Assembly (NCBI RefSeq): GCF_001421745.1
Contig: NZ_LMKW01000008.1
Span: forward strand, 588,130 to 652,129
Reading direction: 5' to 3'
DNA length: 64,000 nucleotides
Source of the DNA: Sphingomonas sp. Leaf230
GTDB lineage: Bacteria; Pseudomonadota; Alphaproteobacteria; Sphingomonadales; Sphingomonadaceae
Shown here: piece by piece, positions 9,414-16,714 of the stretch
Layout: each line of letters begins with the position of its first letter
How positions within the stretch are numbered: the first letter of the stretch is position 1
Program-made: the position numbers and the translations under genes
The notes under the pieces: generated by a model
Databases searched by the model: none
What the model was told of the DNA's origin: nothing
The model's input: only the letters and a program-made list of their open reading frames with translations

Positions 9414-11081
9414 ATGGCGACTACAACAGGGGATGCTTCGCCCCTCGGGCACGTGAAGCAGAGCCAGCCGCTCATCATCATCGCGTCGTCGCTCGGCGCG
9501 GTGTTCGAATGGTATGATTTCTATCTCTACGGCCTGCTGGCGACGATCATCACCGCGCAGTTCTTCTCGGGCGTCAACGAGACCACCGGGTTCATCTTCG
9601 CGCTCGCAGCGTTCGCGGCGGGGTTCGCGGTGCGGCCGTTCGGTGCGCTGGTGTTCGGACGGATCGGCGATGTCGTTGGGCGCAAGAACACCTTCCTCGT
9701 GACGATGGCGATCATGGGCCTGTCGACCTTCCTGGTCGGCCTGCTCCCCAGCTACGCCTCGGTCGGCGTTGCCGCGCCGATCGCGCTCGTCGTGCTGCGC
9801 CTGTTGCAGGGCCTCGCGCTCGGCGGCGAATACGGTGGTGCCGCGACCTATGTCGCGGAGCACGCACCCGACAAGAAGCGTGGGCTGTTCACCAGCTTCA
9901 TCCAGACCACCGCCTCGCTCGGGCTGTTCGCGGCGCTGCTGATCGTCATCGGCGTACGTACGCTGGTGGGCGAAGAGGCATTCGCGGCATGGGGCTGGCG
10001 TATCCCGTTCATCGTCTCGATCGCGCTGCTGGCAGTGTCGCTCTGGATCCGCATGCAGCTCGAAGAGAGCCCGGTGTTCCAGAAGATGAAGGACGAGGGC
10101 AAGACCTCGAAGGCGCCGCTGACCGAAGCGTTCGGGCAGTGGAGCAACCTCAAGGTCGTGCTGATCGCGCTGTTCGGTGCGGTCGTCGGCCAGGGCGTCA
10201 TCTTCTATACCAGCCAGTTCTACGCTTTGTTCTTTCTCGAGAAGAACCTGCGCGTTGACGGACCGACTACCAATATCCTGATCGCGATCGCGCTCTTGAT
10301 CGCCACGCCGGCGTTCATCTTCTTCGGCTGGCTGTCGGACAAGATCGGGCGGAAATACATCATCCTGACGGGCTGCGCACTCGCGGCACTGACGTACATG
10401 CCGCTGTTCCATGCGCTGTCGAAGGCCGCCAACCCGGCGCTCTATGCGGCACAGGCCAATTCGCCGGTGAGCGTCGTCGCCAATCCCGACGAATGCTCTG
10501 TGCAGTTCGATCCGGTCGGCAAGAACAAGTTCGACAGCAGCTCGTGCGACATCGCCAAGGCGTATCTGGCGAAGGCCGGCATCTCCTATGCCAACGTGAT
10601 CGCACCCGCGGGCACCGTCGCGCAGATCCACATCGGTGGCACGACCATCCCGGTCGTCAACCCCGCGGTCGTCTCGGGTCCTGAGAAGGCAGCGGCGATC
10701 AAGGCGTTCGGTGCGGAAGTGAAGACCGCCCTGACATCGGTCGGTTACCCTGAAAAGGCGGACCCGGCACAGATCAACAAGCCGATGGTGATCGCGATCC
10801 TCGTCCTGCTCGTGCTGTACGTGACGATGGTCTACGGCCCGATCGCCGCGCTGCTGGTCGAGTTGTTCCCGACGCGGATCCGCTACACTTCCATGTCGTT
10901 GCCTTATCATATCGGCAATGGCTGGTTCGGCGGGTTCCTGCCGACCGCGGCGTTCGCGATGGTCGCGGCGACGGGGGATATTTACTACGGCCTTTGGTAT
11001 CCGATCGTCGCCTGCGCGGTGACGGTGCTGGTCGGGCTGGTGTTCCTGCCCGAGACGTTCCGTCGGTCACTGCACGGCTAA
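9414..11081 (+). CDS. MHS-family MFS transporter with large extracytoplasmic loop
   Basis: This is a 555-residue inner-membrane symporter of the metabolite:H+ (ProP/ShiA-like) group. The N-terminus has F-E-W-Y-D-F-Y-L-Y-G, typical of the group, and the loop 2-3 motif G-R-I-G-D-V-V-G-R-K. The second half has D-K-I-G-R-K. Between about residues 337 and 455 lies an extra hydrophilic loop of roughly 118 residues with just two cysteines, Cys361 and Cys378. They could form a disulphide, implying that the loop is periplasmic. Usual MHS proteins are about 430 residues. The setting after acs, its regulators and a porin suggests a carboxylate substrate such as acetate, propionate or pyruvate, but this is only inferred. 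Confidence 0.9.
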   Translation: MATTTGDASPLGHVKQSQPLIIIASSLGAVFEWYDFYLYGLLATIITAQFFSGVNETTGFIFALAAFAAGFAVRPFGALVFGRIGDVVGRKNTFLVTMAIMGLSTFLVGLLPSYASVGVAAPIALVVLRLLQGLALGGEYGGAATYVAEHAPDKKRGLFTSFIQTTASLGLFAALLIVIGVRTLVGEEAFAAWGWRIPFIVSIALLAVSLWIRMQLEESPVFQKMKDEGKTSKAPLTEAFGQWSNLKVVLIALFGAVVGQGVIFYTSQFYALFFLEKNLRVDGPTTNILIAIALLIATPAFIFFGWLSDKIGRKYIILTGCALAALTYMPLFHALSKAANPALYAAQANSPVSVVANPDECSVQFDPVGKNKFDSSSCDIAKAYLAKAGISYANVIAPAGTVAQIHIGGTTIPVVNPAVVSGPEKAAAIKAFGAEVKTALTSVGYPEKADPAQINKPMVIAILVLLVLYVTMVYGPIAALLVELFPTRIRYTSMSLPYHIGNGWFGGFLPTAAFAMVAATGDIYYGLWYPIVACAVTVLVGLVFLPETFRRSLHG

Positions 11082-11106
11082 GGTCTTCGGCCTGTAGTTG
11101 AACGAC

Positions 11107-11144
11107 GAAGGGGTCGGTTTGGGTGAACCCAAATCGACCCCTTC
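11107..11144. terminator. Strong hairpin, terminator of the MHS transporter
   Basis: GAAGGGGTCGGTTTGGGT pairs with CCCAAATCGACCCCTTC around a GAA loop, with one mismatch. It lies between the convergent transporter and YflT-like genes and can serve both. Confidence 0.8.
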
Positions 11145-11208
11145 GCTATTCCGACGCTGTCACACCCGCCGCCCGATACGCTGGCGGCAAGGATCGTGAC
11201 GACTTCGT

Positions 11209-11850
11209 TCAGTAGGTCGACGCGTTCGTCGACGATACCGAACCATAGCGGCCACGCTCGGCAACGACTTCGTCGCGCGTGTATGCAGGCGCTGCCTCGT
11301 CGAACCGCGTCCAGCCGTCCTGGCGATACGCTGCACCACGAGTGGTCGCATCGACCGAACGATGACGATCGAGAACCGCTTCGGCCTCGGTCGCGAGACT
11401 GTCGTCGACGCGTGCGCTGAGCAACGTGCCGCCGCGACGGACGCCTTCCGAATAGACATGTGCTTCGTCATCGGTGTGACCCGCGTCTTTCAGTGCGCCG
11501 ACGATCGTGCCGGTGGCGGCACCGCCCGCTGCACCGATACCGGCACCGACGACCGTCGACGCGAGCCAGCCGGCTGCAACGATCGGCCCCAGGCCCGGGA
11601 TGGCGAGCAGGCCGAGACCAGCGAGCAGGCCGCCGACGCCGCCGACGGCCGCACCGGTCGAGACACCACGGCTGACATCGCCACGATCGTTGACGTCGTC
11701 CAGCGACGTGTCGTGATCGCCATGCCCGCCATCGGCGTTGTTCGCGACGATGCTGATCGAGTCATGTGGCACGCCGAGACGCTCGAGATCGTTCAGTGCC
11801 GACTTCGCATCCGAATAGTCGTCGAACAGGCGGGTAAGGGTCTTGGTCAT
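11209..11850 (-). CDS. YflT/general-stress-type glycine-zipper protein
   Basis: This is a 213-residue protein. The first 60 residues (T-K-T-L-T-R-L-F-D-D-Y-S-D-A) resemble the general-stress YflT-like fold. The centre (about 75-125) is a Gly/Ala-rich hydrophobic stretch with G-x-x-x-G zipper spacing, likely membrane-associated. The C-terminus is hydrophilic. ATG 11850 has GGAGAGAA upstream. It is 23 bp after the PepSY-like gene and likely cotranscribed with it. Similar genes belong to stress regulons; the exact function is unknown. Confidence 0.8.
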   Translation of the reverse strand: MTKTLTRLFDDYSDAKSALNDLERLGVPHDSISIVANNADGGHGDHDTSLDDVNDRGDVSRGVSTGAAVGGVGGLLAGLGLLAIPGLGPIVAAGWLASTVVGAGIGAAGGAATGTIVGALKDAGHTDDEAHVYSEGVRRGGTLLSARVDDSLATEAEAVLDRHRSVDATTRGAAYRQDGWTRFDEAAPAYTRDEVVAERGRYGSVSSTNASTY

Positions 11851-11873
11851 CGTTTCTCTCCTGGAAAAATGGA

Positions 11874-12185
11874 TCAGCGTGCGGTCAAATTGCCCTTGTA
11901 GTCGAGCCCGACATTGACCTTCTTGCCGGCCTTGGTCGCGCTGCCGCGCCAGACGCCGTCCCTGTCCTTCGCCAAGCGCGAGACCGACTGGTAGCCGGCC
12001 TTGGTCAGTCGACCGCGAGCCTGGTCTTCGGAGAAGGAATTGGCGCCTTTGGCCGGTGCCGCGACATGGGCGGCATCGTTGTTCTTGACGGCCGGGTTGT
12101 GCGCGCCGGCATGCGTTGCGGTCTGCGCGACGGCGCTGGAGGCCAGCAGCATTGCGCCGCATGCCATGAATGCTCGAACGGTCAT
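11874..12185 (-). CDS. Small secreted PepSY-like protein
   Basis: This is a 103-residue protein with a clear signal peptide (M-T-V-R-A-F-M-A-C-G... ending S-A-V-A-Q, cleavage near 21). The mature part carries one PepSY-like module: S-F-S-E-D-Q-A-R-G-R-L-T-K-A-G-Y, then W-R-G-S-A and V-G-L-D-Y-K-G. Such modules often act as periplasmic inhibitors or binding units. ATG 12185 has AGGAGAG upstream. It lies between the GlsB-like and YflT-like genes on the same strand. Confidence 0.8.
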   Translation of the reverse strand: MTVRAFMACGAMLLASSAVAQTATHAGAHNPAVKNNDAAHVAAPAKGANSFSEDQARGRLTKAGYQSVSRLAKDRDGVWRGSATKAGKKVNVGLDYKGNLTAR

Positions 12186-12271
12186 GATACTCTCCTGGGT
12201 TTCTGGTTTTGAAAACGGGGATGGTCGCCGAGTGGGAGGCGGCATGTCGACCACGCCGCCCCCCGGTCCGA

Positions 12272-12541
12272 TCAGCGAACCGTACCGCGACGAAACATGT
12301 TGACGATCGCGAGCAGGATCACCGCGCCGACCAGCGAGATCAGGATCGACTGGATGTTGAGCGCGCCGTCCATGATCGATGCACCACCGATCAGCGGCGT
12401 GATCAGGAAGCCGGCCAGCAACGCGCCGACGATGCCGACGACGATGTTGAGGAAGATGCCCTGCTGCGCATCGGTGCGCATGATCATGCTGGCGACCCAA
12501 CCAATGAGCCCGCCGACGACGAGAAGAATGATGAGGTTCAT
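12272..12541 (-). CDS. GlsB/YeaQ/YmgE-family membrane protein
   Basis: This is an 89-residue protein with three hydrophobic helices and the glycine-rich G-G-L-I-G-W-V-A-S-M-I-M start typical of the transglycosylase-associated (GlsB/YeaQ) family. Members are inner-membrane, stress-induced and of unsettled biochemical role. ATG 12541 follows CAGGAGCCTC. A candidate EcfG-type promoter lies about 50-75 bp upstream. It heads a run of three minus-strand stress-like genes. Confidence 0.88.
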   Translation of the reverse strand: MNLIILLVVGGLIGWVASMIMRTDAQQGIFLNIVVGIVGALLAGFLITPLIGGASIMDGALNIQSILISLVGAVILLAIVNMFRRGTVR

Positions 12542-12590
12542 GATGAGGCTCCTGGACGATAATGATACTGGGTGATGGTACAGGAGGCTC

Positions 12591-12616
12591 AACAGTCGGG
12601 GTCGACGATCCGTTCA
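12591..12616 (-). promoter_or_regulatory. Candidate EcfG (general stress) promoter
   Basis: On the minus strand TGAAC (12616-12612) and TGTT (12594-12591) are 17 bases apart. The alphaproteobacterial EcfG consensus is GGAAC-N16/17-CGTT, so two positions deviate. It precedes the GlsB-like gene by about 50 bp. Confidence 0.35.
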
Positions 12617-12726
12617 GTTTCGGCGCCGCGCCAGGATTTTGCGATTGGTGCTCACGTACCGGTCGCATTAGTATAAATATAGCGCCAGGCACGGAACCGC
12701 AGCCCCCTTTTGGTCGCTGGACAGGC

Positions 12727-14202
12727 ATGACCAAGACCAACGGAAAGCCGCTCCACGCCCCGACGCTGCATCACCTGGAACAGCTCATGACCGGGTTGCT
12801 CGAAGGCGTGATCCTGATGGACCCGACCGGCATGATCCTCAGCGCGAACCCGGCTGCGTTGAAGATGCACGGCGTCAAGGCGTTGGCCGACCTGGGCGAG
12901 ACCGCGGACGATTACGCGGCGCGCTTTCGGCTGCGGTACCGTGACGGTCGCAAGCTGCCGCGCCGCGAATATCCGTTGATGCGCCTTCTTGCCGGCGAAA
13001 GCTTCCCCGACCTGATCGTCGAGGTCTCGTCACCGGATGCGGACGAGCCGCGCTGGGTGCATCAGGTCCGCGACATCGTCATGGATGAGGATGGCGGCGA
13101 TCCCGATTGCCTGGGGATGGTCATCAACGACGTCTCCGAACGGTTCGACGCGGAGGACCGGTTCCAGGCGATGTTCCATGCGAACCCCGCCCCTGCCCTC
13201 ATCATGCGGGTCGCCGACCAGCGCTATGTCCTCGTCAACCAGGGGTTCCTCGATCTCTCCGGCTACGACCGCGACCAGATCGTCGGCAAGACGCTGTTCG
13301 ATCTCGACTTCCTAGCCGAGGTCGAGCGCAAGCCGTTCGTCAAGGAACGCGTCGCAGCCGGCAAGACCGTTCCGCAACTGGAGGCGGAGCTGCCGCTCGC
13401 GGGGGGCGACAAGACGCTGGTCATCCTCGCGGGCCAGCCGATCGAACTCGCCAACGAAGACTGCCTGCTGTTCACCTTCGCCGACCTCGAACCCCGGCGT
13501 CGCGCGCAACTGGCGCTGCAGGCGAGCGAGCGGCACTTCGCGTCGGTGTTCGAGATGGCTCCCGTCGCGATGGTCATCACCAAGGGCGACGAGAACCGCA
13601 TCGTGCAGGTCAACGCCGCGTTCAAGAGCCTCACCGGCTACACCGATCACGCGGTCGTCGACCGGATCGCCGATGATCTCCAGCTATGGAACGACGCCGC
13701 GCAGCGGGTGGAACTGGAAACCGAGATCCGCGAGCGGAACGGCATCCGCGGCCACGATGTCCGCCTGTTGCACAAGAACGGCGAAACTTTGGACTGCCTC
13801 GTCTCTGCCGAACGGATCAGCGTCGATGGTACGCCCTGCGTCCTGTGGCTGTACCAGGACATCACGGCGCGCCGCCGTGGGGAACTCGAACTCGTCGAAG
13901 CGATCGACGCGGTGATGAAGGACGCCAACTGGCTCAGCCGGTCGATCATGGACAAGCTGGCGACGCTACGAAATCCACGCGCCGGCTCGGGCACCACGCC
14001 CCCGACCACCGAACTCAGCAAGCGCGAGCGCGAGGTGCTCGAACTGATCTGCCAAGATCTCGACGACGCGGCGATCGCCACCCGGCTCGACCTGTCGCGC
14101 AACACGGTGCGCAACCATGTCGCGCGGCTTTACGCGAAGATCGGCGTCAACCGGCGCAGCGCCGCGATCGTGTGGGCGCACGAACGCGGCGTGGGGGCGT
14201 AA
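12727..14202 (+). CDS. Triple-PAS LuxR-type transcriptional regulator
   Basis: This is a 491-residue cytoplasmic regulator. Three PAS domains lie at about 15-125, 140-250 and 265-380 (D-P-T-G-M-I-L-S-A-N-P, then V-L-V-N-Q-G-F-L-D-L-S-G-Y, then I-V-Q-V-N-A-A-F-K-S-L-T-G-Y). A LuxR helix-turn-helix at about 425-485 follows (L-S-K-R-E-R-E-V-L-E-L-I, then N-T-V-R-N-H-V-A-R-L-Y). No receiver or kinase domain is present, so sensing and DNA binding are in one chain. PAS ligand residues (flavin Cys or haem His) are not evident. It is divergent from the GlsB-like stress genes, which are possible targets. Confidence 0.9.
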   Translation: MTKTNGKPLHAPTLHHLEQLMTGLLEGVILMDPTGMILSANPAALKMHGVKALADLGETADDYAARFRLRYRDGRKLPRREYPLMRLLAGESFPDLIVEVSSPDADEPRWVHQVRDIVMDEDGGDPDCLGMVINDVSERFDAEDRFQAMFHANPAPALIMRVADQRYVLVNQGFLDLSGYDRDQIVGKTLFDLDFLAEVERKPFVKERVAAGKTVPQLEAELPLAGGDKTLVILAGQPIELANEDCLLFTFADLEPRRRAQLALQASERHFASVFEMAPVAMVITKGDENRIVQVNAAFKSLTGYTDHAVVDRIADDLQLWNDAAQRVELETEIRERNGIRGHDVRLLHKNGETLDCLVSAERISVDGTPCVLWLYQDITARRRGELELVEAIDAVMKDANWLSRSIMDKLATLRNPRAGSGTTPPTTELSKREREVLELICQDLDDAAIATRLDLSRNTVRNHVARLYAKIGVNRRSAAIVWAHERGVGA

Positions 14203-14208
14203 CGTGTA

Positions 14209-15432
14209 TCAGGCCTTGTGGTGCGCGTGGAACAGCTTGCCGCCCTCGACCACGTACACGACCGCCAGTACGCCAAGCCCGATCGCGAGATAGCCGATCG
14301 CCAGCGGATAGGTCGTGCCGTTGTACGACTGGCCGATCAGCGAGCCGACGATCACCGCGCCGACGCTGGTGATGAACCCCTGGATCGACGACGCAGTGCC
14401 GGCGATGTGCCCGACCGGCTCCATCGCCATCGCGCCGAAATTGGAGCCGCACAGGCCGATGCACGTCATGCTGAGCGCCTGGAACAGCATGTAGGTCCAC
14501 AGCGATTCCGACCCTGCGGCGATCACGCCGATGTGGACCACCGACAGCGCGATCAGCCCTAGCACCGCCGCCTGCGATATCAGCCGCGTGCCGAGACGCT
14601 CGACCAGCCGGCTGTTGGCGAACGACGCGCACCCCATCGAAAACGCGCAGACCGCGAACAGGATCGTGAACCGCTCGCCCGCATGGAACTCGTCGACGAA
14701 GATTTGCTGCGCCGACGACACGAAGGCGATGATCCCGCCGAACGTCATCGACGCGGCGACCGCATAGCCGGCCGAATAGCGGTTGGTCAGCGTCAGCGTG
14801 TACGCCTGGCGGAGCGACGCGAACGACAGTGGCGACCGTCGCTCGACCGGCAGCGATTCCCGCAACCGCATTACCGACCAGGCGAGGACGAACGCCGCGA
14901 AGCCGGCCAGCGCGTAGAAGATGAATCGCCATGGACCGAACTGGAGCAGCACCTGCCCCAGGCTCGGCGCCATGATCGGCACCAAGAAGAAGATCATCTG
15001 CGCCACGGACAACGTGCGCGCCATCTGGCGACCCGAATACCGATCCCGCACGATCGCGACCGCGAGTACGCGCGTCGATGCGGACATCAGCCCCTGCAGA
15101 ACGCGTGCACCGAGCAATGCTGCGAACGTCTGCGATCCAGCGGCGAAGATACTCGCTGCGACGAAGCCCGTGAGCGTGACGAGCAGGATGATCCGGCGGC
15201 CATAGCGATCGGCGAGTGGCCCGTAGACGAGCTGCCCGGCGCCGAAGCCGAGCATGTACGCGGTGATGATCCACTGGCGGTGATTCGCGGTAGCGATGCC
15301 GAGCTGGTGGCCGATATCGGCGAGCGCGGGCAGCATCAGGTCGACGCCGAGCGCGTTGACCGCCATCAACGCGGCGATGAAGGCGACGAACTCGCCTGGA
15401 CGCATCGATGGGGCAGCAATTTTGTCGTTCAT
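14209..15432 (-). CDS. Bcr/CflA-type multidrug MFS transporter
   Basis: This is a 407-residue 12-helix drug:H+ antiporter. The N-terminus has the family hallmark D-L-M-L-P-A-L and G-Q-L-V-Y-G-P-L-A-D-R-Y-G-R-R (motif A). R-V-L-Q-G-L carries the motif-B Arg. ATG 15432 follows an upstream gap of more than 120 bp. It is convergent with the PAS-LuxR gene, with six bases between stops. Confidence 0.92.
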   Translation of the reverse strand: MNDKIAAPSMRPGEFVAFIAALMAVNALGVDLMLPALADIGHQLGIATANHRQWIITAYMLGFGAGQLVYGPLADRYGRRIILLVTLTGFVAASIFAAGSQTFAALLGARVLQGLMSASTRVLAVAIVRDRYSGRQMARTLSVAQMIFFLVPIMAPSLGQVLLQFGPWRFIFYALAGFAAFVLAWSVMRLRESLPVERRSPLSFASLRQAYTLTLTNRYSAGYAVAASMTFGGIIAFVSSAQQIFVDEFHAGERFTILFAVCAFSMGCASFANSRLVERLGTRLISQAAVLGLIALSVVHIGVIAAGSESLWTYMLFQALSMTCIGLCGSNFGAMAMEPVGHIAGTASSIQGFITSVGAVIVGSLIGQSYNGTTYPLAIGYLAIGLGVLAVVYVVEGGKLFHAHHKA

Positions 15433-15556
15433 GAAAGCCGCTTAGGACTGTCGCCGCTCGAACGCCATGCCCGAGCGCTGGACTCGGACGCCGTAACGCA
15501 AAGGCGATGGCGACTGATCGACGAACGCTAGTGCCGCCGATCAGTCGCCGATGCGC

Positions 15557-16303
15557 TTACGGCTTCTTGAACTTGTAGACGAACTGGTCAGTCGTGCCGC
15601 GGATCGCGGGGTCGAATACCGGCTTGGCGTGGTCGTCGGCCGGGTTGCGCAATGCAGTGGACTCGCCGACGAACTTGAACCCTGCCGCCTGGACCTGTGC
15701 CTTTACTACCGCCGGGTCGATCCGGTGCCGCGTCTCGGTCCCGCCCAGGCCGCTGCCGGGGGCATCCGCATGATCGATCACGACGTAGATGCCGCCGCGC
15801 TTGAGCATGTTGAACACCGCCTTGTCGAACGCCTTCAACGCGCCCTCGCCGCCGCCGTTATTGGCGATGTCGTGATAGTTCTGCACGGTCCAGAACAGGT
15901 CGACCGGCTTGGGCGAGGTCGGCAGGTTGGTAGTCTGGACGACGGCGGTGACGTTGGCGAGATTGCGCGCCTGAAGTGCGGGCAGCGTCTTCTCGGCGTA
16001 TTTCGCGCCGGCTGCCGGCCAGACCGCGTAGACATGGCCCTTGGGTCCGACGACGCCGGTGAAGATCCGGGTCCAATAGCCGGCACCCGGCAGGTAATCG
16101 ACGACCACGTTGCCCGGCCGCACGCCGGAGAAGGCGAGGACGTCGGCGGCCTTGCGGCGGGCATCACCGCCTTGCTGGTCGGCGCGCGCCGGATCGGCGA
16201 GCGCGCTGGTGATCGCGGGGCTGACCTTCTGCGCATACGCTGTCGTTGTGCCCGCCGCGATGGTCATCGCCACTGCAACGCTCGTCCAGATCGTTTTCAT
16301 CAT
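15557..16303 (-). CDS. Exported class I methyltransferase-fold protein
   Basis: This is a 248-residue protein with a signal peptide (ending T-T-A-Y-A-Q, about residue 25) and then a Rossmann methyltransferase fold. V-V-V-D-Y-L-P-G-A-G-Y-W-T is motif I, D-L-F-W-T-V-Q-N-Y-H-D is motif IV, and G-G-I-Y-V-V-I-D-H follows. This matches the COG4798-type predicted methyltransferases. A periplasmic location is odd because S-adenosylmethionine is cytoplasmic. The protein may use another ligand, or may act before export. ATG codons at 16303 and 16300 are both possible. Confidence 0.85.
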   Translation of the reverse strand: MMKTIWTSVAVAMTIAAGTTTAYAQKVSPAITSALADPARADQQGGDARRKAADVLAFSGVRPGNVVVDYLPGAGYWTRIFTGVVGPKGHVYAVWPAAGAKYAEKTLPALQARNLANVTAVVQTTNLPTSPKPVDLFWTVQNYHDIANNGGGEGALKAFDKAVFNMLKRGGIYVVIDHADAPGSGLGGTETRHRIDPAVVKAQVQAAGFKFVGESTALRNPADDHAKPVFDPAIRGTTDQFVYKFKKP

Positions 16304-16365
16304 CCGTCTCCCACCGTCCGGACGACAATGCCGGCTCGGTGGGGAGGATCGGCCGGAAGCCAGCG

Positions 16366-16638
16366 CTAGTCCAGATCGTTTTCGCTGATGACGACAATCT
16401 CCTGATCGGGATCGCGCGCCAGTGCGACGACGCCGAGTTCGGCGATCTCTTCGGCATGCTGTTTGAAGATCGCCACGGCGTCGCCTTCGGGCGATACCGT
16501 GCTGAGCGCTTCGAGCACATCGTACTGGACCGCGAACTGATAGCGTTCTTCGCTCACTTCGGCCTCGAACTCGACCTGGCGCAGGTCGCTATTGTCCTCG
16601 AGGGTCTTGGTATCGATGTTCAAACGGTCTTCGGCCAT
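16366..16638 (-). CDS. DUF1488 family protein
   Basis: This is a 90-residue acidic cytoplasmic protein. The pattern of a beta-rich start (V-E-F-E-A-E-V), a central L-E-A-L segment, then F-K-Q-H-A-E-E-I and a final V-V-I-S-E-N-D-L resembles DUF1488 proteins, whose role is unknown. ATG 16638 has AGGAGCGAAGAT upstream. Confidence 0.7.
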   Translation of the reverse strand: MAEDRLNIDTKTLEDNSDLRQVEFEAEVSEERYQFAVQYDVLEALSTVSPEGDAVAIFKQHAEEIAELGVVALARDPDQEIVVISENDLD

Positions 16639-16670
16639 ATCTTCGCTCCTGCTATGCGCCGACAACAGTC

Positions 16671-16700
16671 CGGGGGCGGAATCGAGCCATTCCGCCCCCG
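16671..16700. terminator. Perfect 12-bp hairpin after the autotransporter
   Basis: CGGGGGCGGAAT pairs exactly with ATTCCGCCCCCG around a six-base loop, between the autotransporter stop and the DUF1488 gene. No strong T-tract is present on the minus strand, so it could also stabilise mRNA ends. Confidence 0.7.
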
Positions 16701-16714
16701 AAAAGTGCGGTTGC

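Noticed and set aside
12591..12616. EcfG promoters upstream of other stress-like genes in the window
   Set aside because: Only one near match was found; others had wrong spacing and were not annotated.
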